A stretch of 27,446 nt of DNA. Source: WJKK01 sp964638225. GTDB taxonomy: Bacteria > Patescibacteriota > WWE3 > UBA101185 > UBA10185. The position numbers and the translations under genes were made by a program. The notes beneath the pieces are model-generated. The model was not told the origin of the DNA. It did no database searches and was given only the letters and a program-made list of their open reading frames with translations. The DNA lies in the NCBI GenBank assembly GCA_964638225.1, contig CAZWYL010000009.1:1-27446 (forward strand), read 5' to 3'. Below, piece by piece: positions 1-6,684 of the stretch; position 1 is the stretch's first letter; each line of letters opens with the position of its first letter.

Positions 1-49
1 ATTCATTATTTTATTTTAACATTTTGAAAATTGGATTTATGTCTAAGTC

Positions 50-125
50 TGGTGGGGAGGGTGGGACTCGAACCCACATCGCCTGTTTTTCAGACAGGTG
101 CCGTGACCATCTTGGCTACCGCCCC
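50..125 (-). tRNA. tRNA-Phe (GAA)
   Basis: A 76-nt cloverleaf can be folded on the minus strand. The anticodon stem CCTGT/ACAGG encloses loop CTGAAAA, giving anticodon GAA. The T arm is GTGGG-TTCGAGT-CCCAC, and the 3' end is followed by encoded ACCA. The acceptor stem GGGGCGG/CCTCCCC pairs except for one C-U opposition at the fifth pair, which is unusual for a working tRNA. The variable loop is only four bases. Identity is clear from the anticodon. Confidence 0.93.
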
Positions 126-160
126 TCAATAAAGGACTCTCCCATTTTAGCATAAAAAAT

Positions 161-193
161 AACCCCTAAAGGTAACTTCGCGCTTTAGGGGTT
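161..193 (-). terminator. Rho-independent terminator after the 66-aa gene
   Basis: Perfect 11-bp inverted repeat AACCCCTAAAG/CTTTAGGGGTT with an 11-base loop. Read on the minus strand it is followed at once by ATTTTTTATG. It lies 53 bases past the stop of the small gene at 246-446 and upstream of tRNA-Phe, so it probably ends the small gene's transcript. Confidence 0.85.
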
Positions 194-245
194 AGAACAA
201 AAAAGGGGAACTACTCTTTGAAAAGGATCTTAGATGGTCGGAGGC

Positions 246-446
246 TCAATTTAAGCGTATCGGAACCCAGTTTGGGTCTGTGGGCTCCAGCCTCTCAGCT
301 GTCAGTCTCCAACCCCTATCTTCCCAATATCCGAGTTTATCTGCTATGTAATCTTCCGCGTGTTCGGCTGTTGGAGCTTGCATTTGGATAATTATTTCAT
401 CTTGTTGGTGTCCTTTAGTGAAGTACCCCGTCCAGATGTACCGCAT
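246..446 (-). CDS. Small protein of unknown function, 66 aa
   Basis: I do not recognise this family. The protein is 66 residues, soluble-looking, rich in Trp and Tyr (WTGYFTKG near the start, GYWEDRGWRL in the middle), with no membrane segment or signal peptide. Coding is supported by a strong Shine-Dalgarno (AAAGGAG, 453-461) seven to eight bases before ATG and by a good terminator after it. It is therefore a self-contained transcription unit. Codon choice is visibly richer in G and C than the large genes nearby (CTG, GCC, CGG codons), a trait shared with the small genes at 4521 and 26341. That suggests either foreign origin or a separate constraint. Function unknown. Confidence 0.72.
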   Translation of the reverse strand: MRYIWTGYFTKGHQQDEIIIQMQAPTAEHAEDYIADKLGYWEDRGWRLTAERLEPTDPNWVPIRLN

Positions 447-657
447 GAGTTAATCTCCTTTCTGTTGTAGGTTTTCAACGTGGGGTTAATTCTAACACAA
501 GAGTCTGTAATTCTATAACAAGAACGTGCGTCAAAAAAGAATTAGAATTATGAATAAACCTAACTCAGGAATTGCATAGCAATTTTTTGGGGTATAAAGA
601 ATTAGTTACATCTGTGCGTATTTTGTTAAGACATTCAGGTTAGCTTGAATAGCTTTT

Positions 658-814
658 CAAAGAATGGAGTACCATTCTTTGAGGTGCAACGAAATCTTTG
701 CTTACGCTCAGATTTACGTTGATTTAAAAAATCCCTTTAGGATTTTCCATTGCAACGAAATCTTTGCTTACGCTCAGATTTACGTTGGCCCATAAACATT
801 TCGCTTTGCGAAAT
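658..814. repeat. Hairpin cluster with 37-bp direct repeat
   Basis: Five short inverted repeats follow one another in the gene-free stretch 447-820. They are CAAAGAATGG/CCATTCTTTG (658-681); one hairpin in each of two identical 37-bp direct repeats (685-721 and 751-787), with stem AACG.AAATCT against AGATTTACGTT; AAAATCC/GGATTTT (728-746) between the copies; and ATTTCGC/GCGAAAT (798-814). There is no open frame of note. The rest of the gap (447-657) holds only the leader of the 66-aa gene and a small AATTGC/GCAATT hairpin at 570-584. Whether the cluster is an RNA, a repeat element or a boundary structure is unknown. Confidence 0.8.
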
Positions 815-820
815 AGTTTC

Positions 821-897
821 TGGAGCGAGAGACGGGATTTGAACCCGCGACCTTCTCCATGGCAAGGAGACGCTCTAGCCAACTGAGCTACTCTCGC
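821..897 (-). tRNA. tRNA-Gly (GCC)
   Basis: A 77-nt minus-strand cloverleaf. Acceptor GCGAGAG pairs with CTCTCGC, and the anticodon stem TCTCC/GGAGA encloses TTGCCAT, giving GCC. The T arm is CGGG-TTCAAAT-CCCG. Discriminator T73 is followed by encoded CCA. Confidence 0.96.
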
Positions 898-950
898 AAA
901 TTTAGTCGTTTACAAGAAGCAACTGCTATTTTAACAAAAGTATAATGAGG

Positions 951-2747
951 TTACCAGCTTCCGCCTCCTCCGCCACCACCTCCCCCGCCTACCGATCCTC
1001 CGGATGAGCCTGAACTAAAGCCCGAGGAGCTTCTGTTTGCAGTTGCAGTACTTCCTTTTATACCGCTGCTAACCGCCGATCCTATGACAGCCATCCTGGC
1101 GGCGTTAAAATCACCTTCATACCAGTCAGGTGGTTTGATACCTAACCCAGAAAATCTCTTCATCCAGACGTCTTCTACGCCAAAAGCCGTTGCATAAGGT
1201 AGCAATTTTTCAAAAAACATCTGTTCATCTGCTTGAAATTCCAGCTGCCCTTCCTGAGATTCTAAGAAATTTTTTAAAGATTTAGCTTTGGAATATGCGT
1301 CAATTCCAAATTCCGTTCTGGGTTTTTCAATTTTTGCGGCAATTGAGTAAACAATCAAATTAACAAAACCAAAGAAAAATCCTGAAAGCACCGCAATTAA
1401 TGTGTTTCTATTTTTAATTTTATTAAGATCTTTTTTGTAAATACCTTCCTCATCTAGATTTCCCAAAATCTCTTCTATAATGTCGTTATATCTAGTACCG
1501 AAGTACTTAGATTTTTTCAGTTGTTTTAAGGTAATTTCCTGCTTTTCCTCACTTAGAGCGTTTCTGGCATTTTCTTCTAATCTCTCTTTATTGCCTATTA
1601 TTTCTTTTGACTTTCCAAAGATCCTTATGGCAACCCGAAGACCCCCCTTCAATTCCATTTTTTTGTAATCATGAAATAAAGCTTCAAGTATGGTTTGTTG
1701 AAAATTCGTCAAACTCTCATCTTCAGATTTCAATTTCCTGAATCTAAAATCTTTCTTTCCCTCTGAAATAATCTTTAGATAACCCTTCTGAGCTAAAAAT
1801 ATTATCTCCGAGGTTATAGAGCGTTCATTAGCGCTTCCGGTGAGAATTGCACGAGTTTCTGAGGGCGAGAATTCCTTGCCATTTTTGCTTTTTGGAGGTT
1901 GAAACCAGGCTGCCACTATTTTAGATTCCCTCTTAAGCTTTCTTCTCTGTTTTACCAGCTGGATAACTTTCTTAACCGGAAGGATCAAATTTAATGTGGT
2001 TAGTAAGGTTATAGCCAGGCCAATTAGAATATACTGGAGGAATTCAGGCCTTACCTTTTCCGGAAAAAGTTTTTCAACATAACCTGAATCAAAATTAAGG
2101 ACAACGGTTATTCCTTCGCGCTGCTTTAGAGGTCGAGTGCTTTCATAAATTATCTTGTTCTCTTCTTTGGAAGTTTCACACCTATCCCCTACTCCCGAGC
2201 CCTCTTCTCCAATAAAGCAGTTAAAGTTTAATTTTTCTTGCGGTACAGATTGAGGTAGTTGGATGGTTACTTTTACCTTTCCTATAGGCACATTCCAGTT
2301 ACTACCTACGGCGTCCCAATACAGCTCATCGAAACCCTCAAAATAGGTTAAAGCTCCCGAGACAGTGTAGCTAATTACGTAAGTATGTTCTCCGGTTATT
2401 TTCTCATTTGGATCCCCTACTTGTAGTTTTAGATTTTCTCTATTTCTGGTTTCTTTGTACTGATAAGTTTCTCCAGAAGGATTTTCAACCGAGATATCTG
2501 TAAATTTTAACTTAAATCTTTCTCCTTCTTCATTTTCCTTTATCAAGGGAATCTCTCTAAAAATCCCATGTCTTTCCGAATTTCCAAAATCATATTGGAT
2601 TTCTTCTTCAACAGAAATCTTTCCGTTCCCCTGAATTTGAATATTTACCTGATAATTGTTAATTTTTTCTTGTTGCTGTGAAAAAACTTTTCGTGGACTT
2701 AAGAATAACACGGCAAAAGAAATTATTGTAAGGAATTTTTTAAGCAT
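951..2747 (-). CDS. DUF2207 family membrane protein
   Basis: A 598-residue protein with a signal peptide (residues 1 to about 23). An extracytoplasmic beta-rich DUF2207 domain (about 25-230) carries the typical sentence 'YDFGNSERHGIFREIPL'. A membrane helix lies near 238-258, then a long cytoplasmic part, a second hydrophobic pair near 462-485, and a C-terminal tail of serine and glycine ending in an oligoglycine run plus SW. This architecture and the glycine-rich end are standard for DUF2207 (YciQ-like) proteins, which are common in Gram-positive and CPR bacteria and have no proven function. The start fits a leaderless transcript: TATAAT lies six bases before ATG and no Shine-Dalgarno is present. 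It is divergent from rlmN with promoters overlapping. Confidence 0.9.
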   Translation of the reverse strand: MLKKFLTIISFAVLFLSPRKVFSQQQEKINNYQVNIQIQGNGKISVEEEIQYDFGNSERHGIFREIPLIKENEEGERFKLKFTDISVENPSGETYQYKETRNRENLKLQVGDPNEKITGEHTYVISYTVSGALTYFEGFDELYWDAVGSNWNVPIGKVKVTIQLPQSVPQEKLNFNCFIGEEGSGVGDRCETSKEENKIIYESTRPLKQREGITVVLNFDSGYVEKLFPEKVRPEFLQYILIGLAITLLTTLNLILPVKKVIQLVKQRRKLKRESKIVAAWFQPPKSKNGKEFSPSETRAILTGSANERSITSEIIFLAQKGYLKIISEGKKDFRFRKLKSEDESLTNFQQTILEALFHDYKKMELKGGLRVAIRIFGKSKEIIGNKERLEENARNALSEEKQEITLKQLKKSKYFGTRYNDIIEEILGNLDEEGIYKKDLNKIKNRNTLIAVLSGFFFGFVNLIVYSIAAKIEKPRTEFGIDAYSKAKSLKNFLESQEGQLEFQADEQMFFEKLLPYATAFGVEDVWMKRFSGLGIKPPDWYEGDFNAARMAVIGSAVSSGIKGSTATANRSSSGFSSGSSGGSVGGGGGGGGGGSW

Positions 2748-2753
2748 AACTAA

Positions 2754-2782
2754 ATTATAAGGAGATGTTACTATTTAGGCAA
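2754..2782 (-). promoter_or_regulatory. Sigma70-type promoter of the DUF2207 gene
   Basis: On the minus strand TTGCCT, a 17-base spacer and a perfect TATAAT lie with the -10 box six bases before the start codon. Transcription would start at or next to ATG. The -35 box overlaps the start codon of the divergent rlmN. Confidence 0.72.
2769..2774 (+). promoter_or_regulatory. Probable -10 box of rlmN
   Basis: TACTAT lies seven bases before the rlmN ATG. No convincing -35 box is seen at the proper distance. The spacing again predicts a leaderless mRNA. It lies inside the spacer of the opposing promoter, so the two cannot be bound at once. Confidence 0.45.
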
Positions 2783-3822
2783 TGGCAAAAACTTTGGTGA
2801 AAAACAGAAATGAAATAATAGATGATTTATTAAATGAGGTTAATGCTTCAGATTATAGATGGACTCAGATTTATAAAGCCATATACCAAGAGCCGCAGTT
2901 TCAAAAATACTCGGAAATTTTTACTTTACCGGATGAGTTTAGGGATGAGTTAACTTCAAGGTTGGGTGAGAGTATCTTAAGTTTGAAGGTGAAAACTTCT
3001 CAAAAACATGGAGAGACTGAGAAAGTATTGTTTGAGACTTATGATGGTTATCCTATTGAGGCAGTTAAGATGCATTATGAAAATGGGCGAAATACTTATT
3101 GCGTATCTGTTCAAAGCGGTTGTGCCATGGGATGTGAGTTTTGTGCAACAGGAAAAATGGGTTTAAATCGTAATTTAAAGGCAGATGAGATTGTTGATCA
3201 GGCTTTGTACTTTAGGAAGAAAGGTTATGATATTGACAACGTTGTCCTTATGGGTATGGGAGAGCCTTTAGCTAATCCGGAAACATTTAAGTCCTTGGAT
3301 GTTCTTACCGGTCAGAAGATGTTTAATTTAGGAAAGAGACGTGTAAGTATTTCTACGGTGGGAATTGTTCCTGGAATAGAGAAGATGACCAAGGAATATC
3401 CACAGATTAATTTAGCTTTTTCGTTGCACACACCTTTTCAAACACAGCGCGAGGAACTTGTACCTATTTCAAAAAAATATTCAATTAAAGAAGTAATGGA
3501 CGCTTTGGCAAGACACATTCGAATTACCAATAGGAAGGTTTTTATCGCATATATTTTGTTAGGCGATGTTACAGATAGTAGAGGCCATGCTGAAGCCTTG
3601 GCGAAACTCATAAAATCTTATAAGGAGGAAGCTTACCTCTTCCATGTCAATCTGATTAATTTTCACGAGATCTCGGGTGAGGTTGGATTCAAATCTACTA
3701 CAGAAAATAAACTGGAGAGATTTCGTAAGGTTTTGTACGATGCTGGAATAAGAACTACGGTGAGACAGGACTTTGGAGAAAATATTGACGCTGCCTGCGG
3801 ACAATTGAGTAGTGATTTGTAA
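2782..3822 (+). CDS. rlmN: 23S rRNA (adenine2503-C2) / tRNA A37 methyltransferase RlmN
   Basis: A radical-SAM methylase of 346 residues. The 4Fe-4S cluster motif CAMGCEFC gives cysteines 114, 118 and 121. C107 (in TYCVSVQ) matches the conserved cysteine just before the cluster (C118 in E. coli). C339 near the C terminus (DAACGQL) matches the methyl-carrying cysteine C355. GMGEPLAN is the glycine-rich SAM-binding strand. Family members put a methyl group on C2 of A2503 in 23S rRNA and often of A37 in tRNAs. It is slightly shorter than the E. coli protein (384). An in-frame TAG at 2776 precludes an earlier start. There is no Shine-Dalgarno at useful distance. Confidence 0.95.
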   Translation: MAKTLVKNRNEIIDDLLNEVNASDYRWTQIYKAIYQEPQFQKYSEIFTLPDEFRDELTSRLGESILSLKVKTSQKHGETEKVLFETYDGYPIEAVKMHYENGRNTYCVSVQSGCAMGCEFCATGKMGLNRNLKADEIVDQALYFRKKGYDIDNVVLMGMGEPLANPETFKSLDVLTGQKMFNLGKRRVSISTVGIVPGIEKMTKEYPQINLAFSLHTPFQTQREELVPISKKYSIKEVMDALARHIRITNRKVFIAYILLGDVTDSRGHAEALAKLIKSYKEEAYLFHVNLINFHEISGEVGFKSTTENKLERFRKVLYDAGIRTTVRQDFGENIDAACGQLSSDL

Positions 3823-3991
3823 CTTCGCTTTTACCTGCATTTGCGCTAATTTATGTGAGTTGCTCCGCTTTTTTGCTAGTGGCAACGTGGCTGTCTAAAC
3901 TCACTTTGTTCGTAAAGTCATCTAAGCATTTCTGCACCCCAGCTCACTAACCGTGCTCGTTTACTATGCAAACTGCGCTCGCTAAGTGATT

Positions 3992-4079
3992 TGGTGGGCG
4001 AGACAGGACTTGAACCTGCACGGGATTATCTCCCACAACGACCTCAACGTTGCGCGTATACCAATTCCGCCACTCGCCC
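3992..4079 (-). tRNA. tRNA-Leu (GAG)
   Basis: An 88-nt minus-strand class II tRNA. Acceptor GGGCGAG pairs with CTCGCCC, and anticodon stem CAACG/CGTTG encloses TTGAGGT, giving GAG. A long variable arm (GGGAGATAATCCC) is present, the T arm is CAGG-TTCAAGT-CCTG, and the 3' end is ACCA. The 169 bases between rlmN and this gene contain no convincing gene or terminator. Confidence 0.95.
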
Positions 4080-4133
4080 AGAACAATAGGATTATATCAG
4101 AATTAAGAAGTAAAAGTCCCTCGTACTCTTATT

Positions 4134-4220
4134 TGGTGCCGAAGGTGGGAGTCGAACCCACACTCTCTTGCGAGAACAGTCTTCTGAGGACTGCGAGTCT
4201 ACCATTTCCTCCACTTCGGC
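4134..4220 (-). tRNA. tRNA-Leu (CAG)
   Basis: An 87-nt minus-strand class II tRNA. Acceptor GCCGAAG pairs with CTTCGGC, and anticodon stem CAGTC/GACTG encloses CTCAGAA, giving CAG. A variable hairpin is followed by T arm GTGGG-TTCGACT-CCCAC, and CCA is encoded. A degenerate copy of its 5' half lies about 140 bases upstream. Confidence 0.95.
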
Positions 4221-4357
4221 ATAGCTGCCTATACTATAGTACTTGGTTTAATTCATGGCAATATAAAAACATAGAAAAGATTTTAACCACAGCTAAATGC
4301 GCCTTTCAGTTGCATTTACCTGAGTCGGCAAGGTTTTTGGCAAAACCTTTCCGATGC

Positions 4358-4398
4358 GATTCTACCATTTCCCCGCCCCCTCACTTCAGCGTAGTTGC
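4358..4398 (-). pseudogene. Decayed fragment of a tRNA-Leu 5' half
   Basis: On the minus strand GCTGAAGTGAG, then GGAAATGGTAGAATCGCA, follows the order of the intact tRNA-Leu(CAG) (GCCGAAGTGGAGGAAATGGTAG...). A roughly eight-base G-rich insertion separates the acceptor from the D arm, and even the flanking GCAACTA/GCAGCTA is similar. No anticodon arm or T arm follows. Instead two strong hairpins are present, AAGGTTTT/AAAACCTT extended by TCGG/CCGA (4325-4354) and AAATGC/GCATTT (4295-4317). No other gene is seen in the gap 4221-4520. Confidence 0.5.
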
Positions 4399-4520
4399 TT
4401 AAATCAACGTACTAATGAATTCTATCAAATTTAGAATTATTTTCTTTTTTGTGGATTAGGAACTATAATGTTACACTAGATTTCGTTATCTTTTAGCTAT
4501 AGAGGAAAGGGGAGAATAAA

Positions 4521-4694
4521 GTGAACGAGTGTATCGAGAAGTTGATTAGTGAGCTCATTAGGTTCCAAGAATTACGCCGGAATAAACCAACGATAGATTA
4601 CAGTAGGGTTATCGCTACGATCTGGGAGCAGATTTTAGAGGAGCTAGAGCATGAGTTCACAAGTCGAGGGATAACAGAAGTCCCGTGGTCGTAA
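4521..4694 (+). CDS. Small protein of unknown function, 57 aa (GTG start)
   Basis: The open frame from GTG at 4521 encodes 57 residues beginning MNECIEKLISEL and ending ITEVPWS, mostly amphipathic helix (IATIWEQILEELEHEF). I do not recognise it. Support comes from a Shine-Dalgarno (AGGGGAG) about seven bases before GTG and from a terminator-like hairpin shortly after the stop. Base use is also unlike the surrounding intergenic DNA (CGC, CGG, CCG, TCG codons). It stands alone between tRNA genes, like the 66-aa gene at 246. An ATG-only search would miss it. Confidence 0.6.
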   Translation: MNECIEKLISELIRFQELRRNKPTIDYSRVIATIWEQILEELEHEFTSRGITEVPWS

Positions 4695-4713
4695 ATCTCG
4701 GGATTAGCTTTGG

Positions 4714-4762
4714 AAAGGGGATTTACCATTTGTTGAGCACATGGCTCAAGTAGATTCCCTTT
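4714..4762 (+). terminator. Hairpin with T-rich tail after the 57-aa gene
   Basis: Outer stem AAAGGGGA/TTCCCTTT (one G-U), then TAC/GTA and inner TTGAGC/GCTCAA around ACATG. It is followed by CTTATCTTATTCTT, which is T-rich but broken. It begins 20 bases after the stop codon. The long two-part stem is larger than a plain terminator and could also be a structured 3' end. Confidence 0.5.
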
Positions 4763-4940
4763 CTTATCTTATTCTTAATAGAAAATTTTTGAAACCTCTC
4801 TTTCTTGGTACATCCAAAGCCACTAATTCAGTCTTCACCTTTTTCAGAATAGCTAAGTGTATTGTAGGATCGAGCCAAGGTTCGATTTCCCACTTTCATG
4901 ATAAAAAATTAGTATAGAGGTGATAGAAAAGATAAAAGGT

Positions 4941-5015
4941 TGGTGAGGGTGGAGGGATTCGAACCCACGACAAATGGCTTAAGAGGCCACTGCTCTACCA
5001 CTGAGCTACACCCTC
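4941..5015 (-). tRNA. tRNA-Lys (CTT)
   Basis: A 75-nt minus-strand cloverleaf. Acceptor GAGGGTG pairs with CACCCTC, and anticodon stem GTGGC/GCCAT (one G-U) encloses CTCTTAA, giving CTT. The T arm is TGGG-TTCGAAT-CCCT, and ACCA is encoded. Confidence 0.94.
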
Positions 5016-5065
5016 AAATAACGAGATTCATTATATCAAAAGGTATTTCTTTTGAGAAACAAAAC

Positions 5066-5098
5066 AGCCCCTAATCTTAAAAATTAAGAAAAGGGGCT
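5066..5098 (-). terminator. Rho-independent terminator after the acidic 65-aa gene
   Basis: On the minus strand AGCCCCT pairs with AGGGGCT, with an inner CTTAA/TTAAG pairing, followed by GTTTTGTTTC. It starts 29 bases after the stop codon at 5127. Confidence 0.78.
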
Positions 5099-5126
5099 GC
5101 TCTAGATATCTTCTTAAAGATTGTAC

Positions 5127-5324
5127 TTACATATCTTCCCAATCCATATCGTCATCAAAATCATCATCCTCGTCGTCATCAAAGTCCACAACCTGGCCAT
5201 CGTCAAATTCCATCGTATCCAATACTTCATAATACAAATCCCAAACCTCTTCTGGGGCCGAAGAATCGGGTTCCCAGTCAGAGTCATTTTTTAACTTAGC
5301 TTCTATTTCAGCTTTCGTTAACAT
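5127..5324 (-). CDS. Small acidic Asp-rich protein, 65 aa, unknown function
   Basis: An N-terminal segment of about 40 residues looks folded and helical (KAEIEAKLKNDSDWEPD, then EEVWDLYYEVLD). A tail follows that is almost only Asp and Glu, ending DWEDM. The net charge is very negative and there is no membrane segment. The start is certain: a near-perfect anti-Shine-Dalgarno match AAAGGAGGTGA lies seven bases before ATG. That is the strongest ribosome site in the window and points to high expression. Promoter-like TTGGAC with TATTTT 16 bases on lies upstream, next to a tandem 21-bp repeat, and a clear terminator follows. Possible roles for such polyacidic proteins include nucleic-acid mimicry, chaperoning or ion buffering; none is shown here. 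Confidence 0.8.
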   Translation of the reverse strand: MLTKAEIEAKLKNDSDWEPDSSAPEEVWDLYYEVLDTMEFDDGQVVDFDDDEDDDFDDDMDWEDM

Positions 5325-5359
5325 ACGGTCTCACCTCCTTTAAAATATAAGGTTTACCG

Positions 5360-5401
5360 AATTGTCCAATACTAATTTTTAATTGTCAATACTAAATTTT
5401 T
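5360..5401. repeat. Two tandem 21-bp near-identical repeats
   Basis: AATTGTCCAATACTAATTTTT (5360-5380) is followed directly by AATTGTCAATACTAAATTTTT (5381-5401); they differ by two small shifts. On the minus strand each unit carries TTGACA or TTGGACA, so both contain a possible -35 box for the acidic 65-aa gene. They could be a duplicated promoter or operator. The second copy runs into the stop codon of the upstream gene. Confidence 0.6.
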
Positions 5402-6057
5402 TAATTGAATAGATTGACAATAAGGCCAAAGATACCTTTTACCGATTCTTCTTGAGACACTTTGTTTGTCAGAGATTGATTCTGATCAACAATTGCTTCT
5501 CTCAAGGCGCTTAATTCTTCCTTCTGCTCTAACGTAGAAGCTTCTTCCTCTAATTCTTGTAGCTCCTCTAGACGTACCTTGTTTTGGTCTATTTCCTGCT
5601 TTATTTTTTGAATAGCTTCTCTGTTTGGACCGAGAATTCTTTTTATCCAAGCGGCACGTCTTTCCAATTTTTGATGTTGTTTTTCAATTCTCTCTTGAGA
5701 TTCATTTTGTTTTTGTGCGAATTCACTTATTTCTTTACCCATACCAACATAATTTTCTTTGTTTTTCATTAGCTCTTTTACTTTTTTTGCTACATTACTC
5801 ATATGTTCCTGAGCTTTATCTGCTCTAGCTTCTTGAATAATATCCATAGCTTTATCTTTGGATTTTTCTAAGCCTTCCCCATCCCTCTCCATTATTTGTA
5901 TTTGAACTTCCTCTTTAAGTTCTTGGATTTGATCTATTTCTTTGTTTGTTTTTGGAGGAAGCGGGTTTCCTTGGGAATTTTCATTTAACCTTCCTTGTTC
6001 TGCACTTACAGGTAAAGTAAATAAAGTAAAAAATAGAATTAAGGTTAATAAATTCAT
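5401..6057 (-). CDS. Secreted coiled-coil protein, unknown function
   Basis: A 218-residue protein with a clear signal peptide (hydrophobic 3-16, likely cleavage after VSA at 19). A long, charged, helical region follows, rich in Glu, Gln and Lys with heptad-like spacing (about 40-200), and a short hydrophobic end (IFGLIVNLFN) that may touch a membrane. No cysteine or catalytic motif is seen. AAAGGAT lies about six bases before ATG. It is upstream of, and co-oriented with, the acidic 65-aa gene. Its place would be the cell surface or periplasm-like space. No family assigned. Confidence 0.78.
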   Translation of the reverse strand: MNLLTLILFFTLFTLPVSAEQGRLNENSQGNPLPPKTNKEIDQIQELKEEVQIQIMERDGEGLEKSKDKAMDIIQEARADKAQEHMSNVAKKVKELMKNKENYVGMGKEISEFAQKQNESQERIEKQHQKLERRAAWIKRILGPNREAIQKIKQEIDQNKVRLEELQELEEEASTLEQKEELSALREAIVDQNQSLTNKVSQEESVKGIFGLIVNLFN

Positions 6058-6113
6058 TCTTTATCCTTTCTAACAAATTAATAACGGTTAAATTATATCA
6101 AAAAAATGTTTGA

Positions 6114-6190
6114 TGGCGCCTCCGGAGGGATTCGAACCCCCAACCACTCGGTTCGAAGCCGAGTACTCTAATCCATTGAGCTACGGAGGC
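6114..6190 (-). tRNA. tRNA-Arg (TCG)
   Basis: A 77-nt minus-strand cloverleaf. Acceptor GCCTCCG pairs with CGGAGGC, and anticodon stem CTCGG/CCGAG encloses CTTCGAA, giving TCG (decodes CGN). The T arm is GGGGG-TTCGAAT-CCCTC. Discriminator G is followed by encoded CCA. Confidence 0.95.
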
Positions 6191-6200
6191 TGATAAATAC

Positions 6201-6229
6201 CAGACAATCTGACACAAAGATTATATACT
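6201..6229 (+). promoter_or_regulatory. Promoter of the DUF4430-like gene
   Basis: CAGACA, a 17-base spacer and TATACT, with eight bases from the -10 box to the ATG at 6238. No Shine-Dalgarno is present, so the message is probably leaderless. Confidence 0.6.
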
Positions 6230-6237
6230 ATGTATGT

Positions 6238-6684
6238 ATGTTAAACAAAAACCAGAAGAAGACGTTATCAATTGCTTATGTTTTTTTGTTGGTATTTATT
6301 TTTATATTTAGTTATCGTGCATTAAATACAGAATTTGTAAAAGTAGTTGAGAAGGAAGGTTCTCCCAAGGTAGAAAAAGAGCAAGAAGCCAAAGTTACTG
6401 CATATATAGAGAACAACAAAACTTATGAGGTAAAACTAACCGAGTCTAATACAATTTTGGATCTTCTGGAGGAGTTGAAAAAGGAAGAAGACCTGATGTT
6501 CGAGAAAATACTTTATTCTTACGGGATCGATATTGAACACTTGAACTATGTTTACCCCGAAGAAGATGAAACCTGGGCAGTTTTTGCTAATGGTGAAGAT
6601 GTTACTTATGAATTAAGAGATACCTATTTAGAGGACCACGCAACCTATGAGTTTAAAATTACTCGTATCGAAGAGCTTCAATAG
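6238..6684 (+). CDS. Membrane-anchored DUF4430-like protein
   Basis: A 148-residue protein with a basic N terminus, one membrane helix (about 11-26), a linker, and a C-terminal beta domain of about 90 residues. The domain order matches DUF4430 (transcobalamin C-terminal-like). First comes a strand ending in 'TYEVKLTESNTILDLLEELKKEE', then WAVFANGEDV and a final ATYEFKITRI. In known proteins this domain occurs in surface proteins and some cobalamin binders; there is no evidence of B12 binding here. The domain would face outside. The gene overlaps the convergent permease gene by 26 bp. Family call is by pattern and moderate. Confidence 0.7.
   Translation: MLNKNQKKTLSIAYVFLLVFIFIFSYRALNTEFVKVVEKEGSPKVEKEQEAKVTAYIENNKTYEVKLTESNTILDLLEELKKEEDLMFEKILYSYGIDIEHLNYVYPEEDETWAVFANGEDVTYELRDTYLEDHATYEFKITRIEELQ

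Noticed and set aside
685..787. CRISPR array
   Set aside because: Only two repeat copies with a 29-base interval that itself is a hairpin; there are no cas genes in the window.
3559..3885. Minus-strand frame of 108 codons opposite the end of rlmN
   Set aside because: It lies antisense to a conserved gene and has no ribosome site.
3986..4402. Plus-strand frame of 138 codons across two tRNA-Leu genes
   Set aside because: It is a read-through of two tRNA genes in antisense (the typical ARQDLNLH and VGVEPTLSC artefact peptides).
4764..4895. Minus-strand open stretch of 43 codons (KWEIEPWLDPTIHLAILKK... KNFLLRIR) between the 57-aa gene and tRNA-Lys
   Set aside because: It looks protein-like but has no start codon at a ribosome site, follows a TGA directly, overlaps the hairpin tail of the 57-aa gene, and 43 codons can be open by chance.
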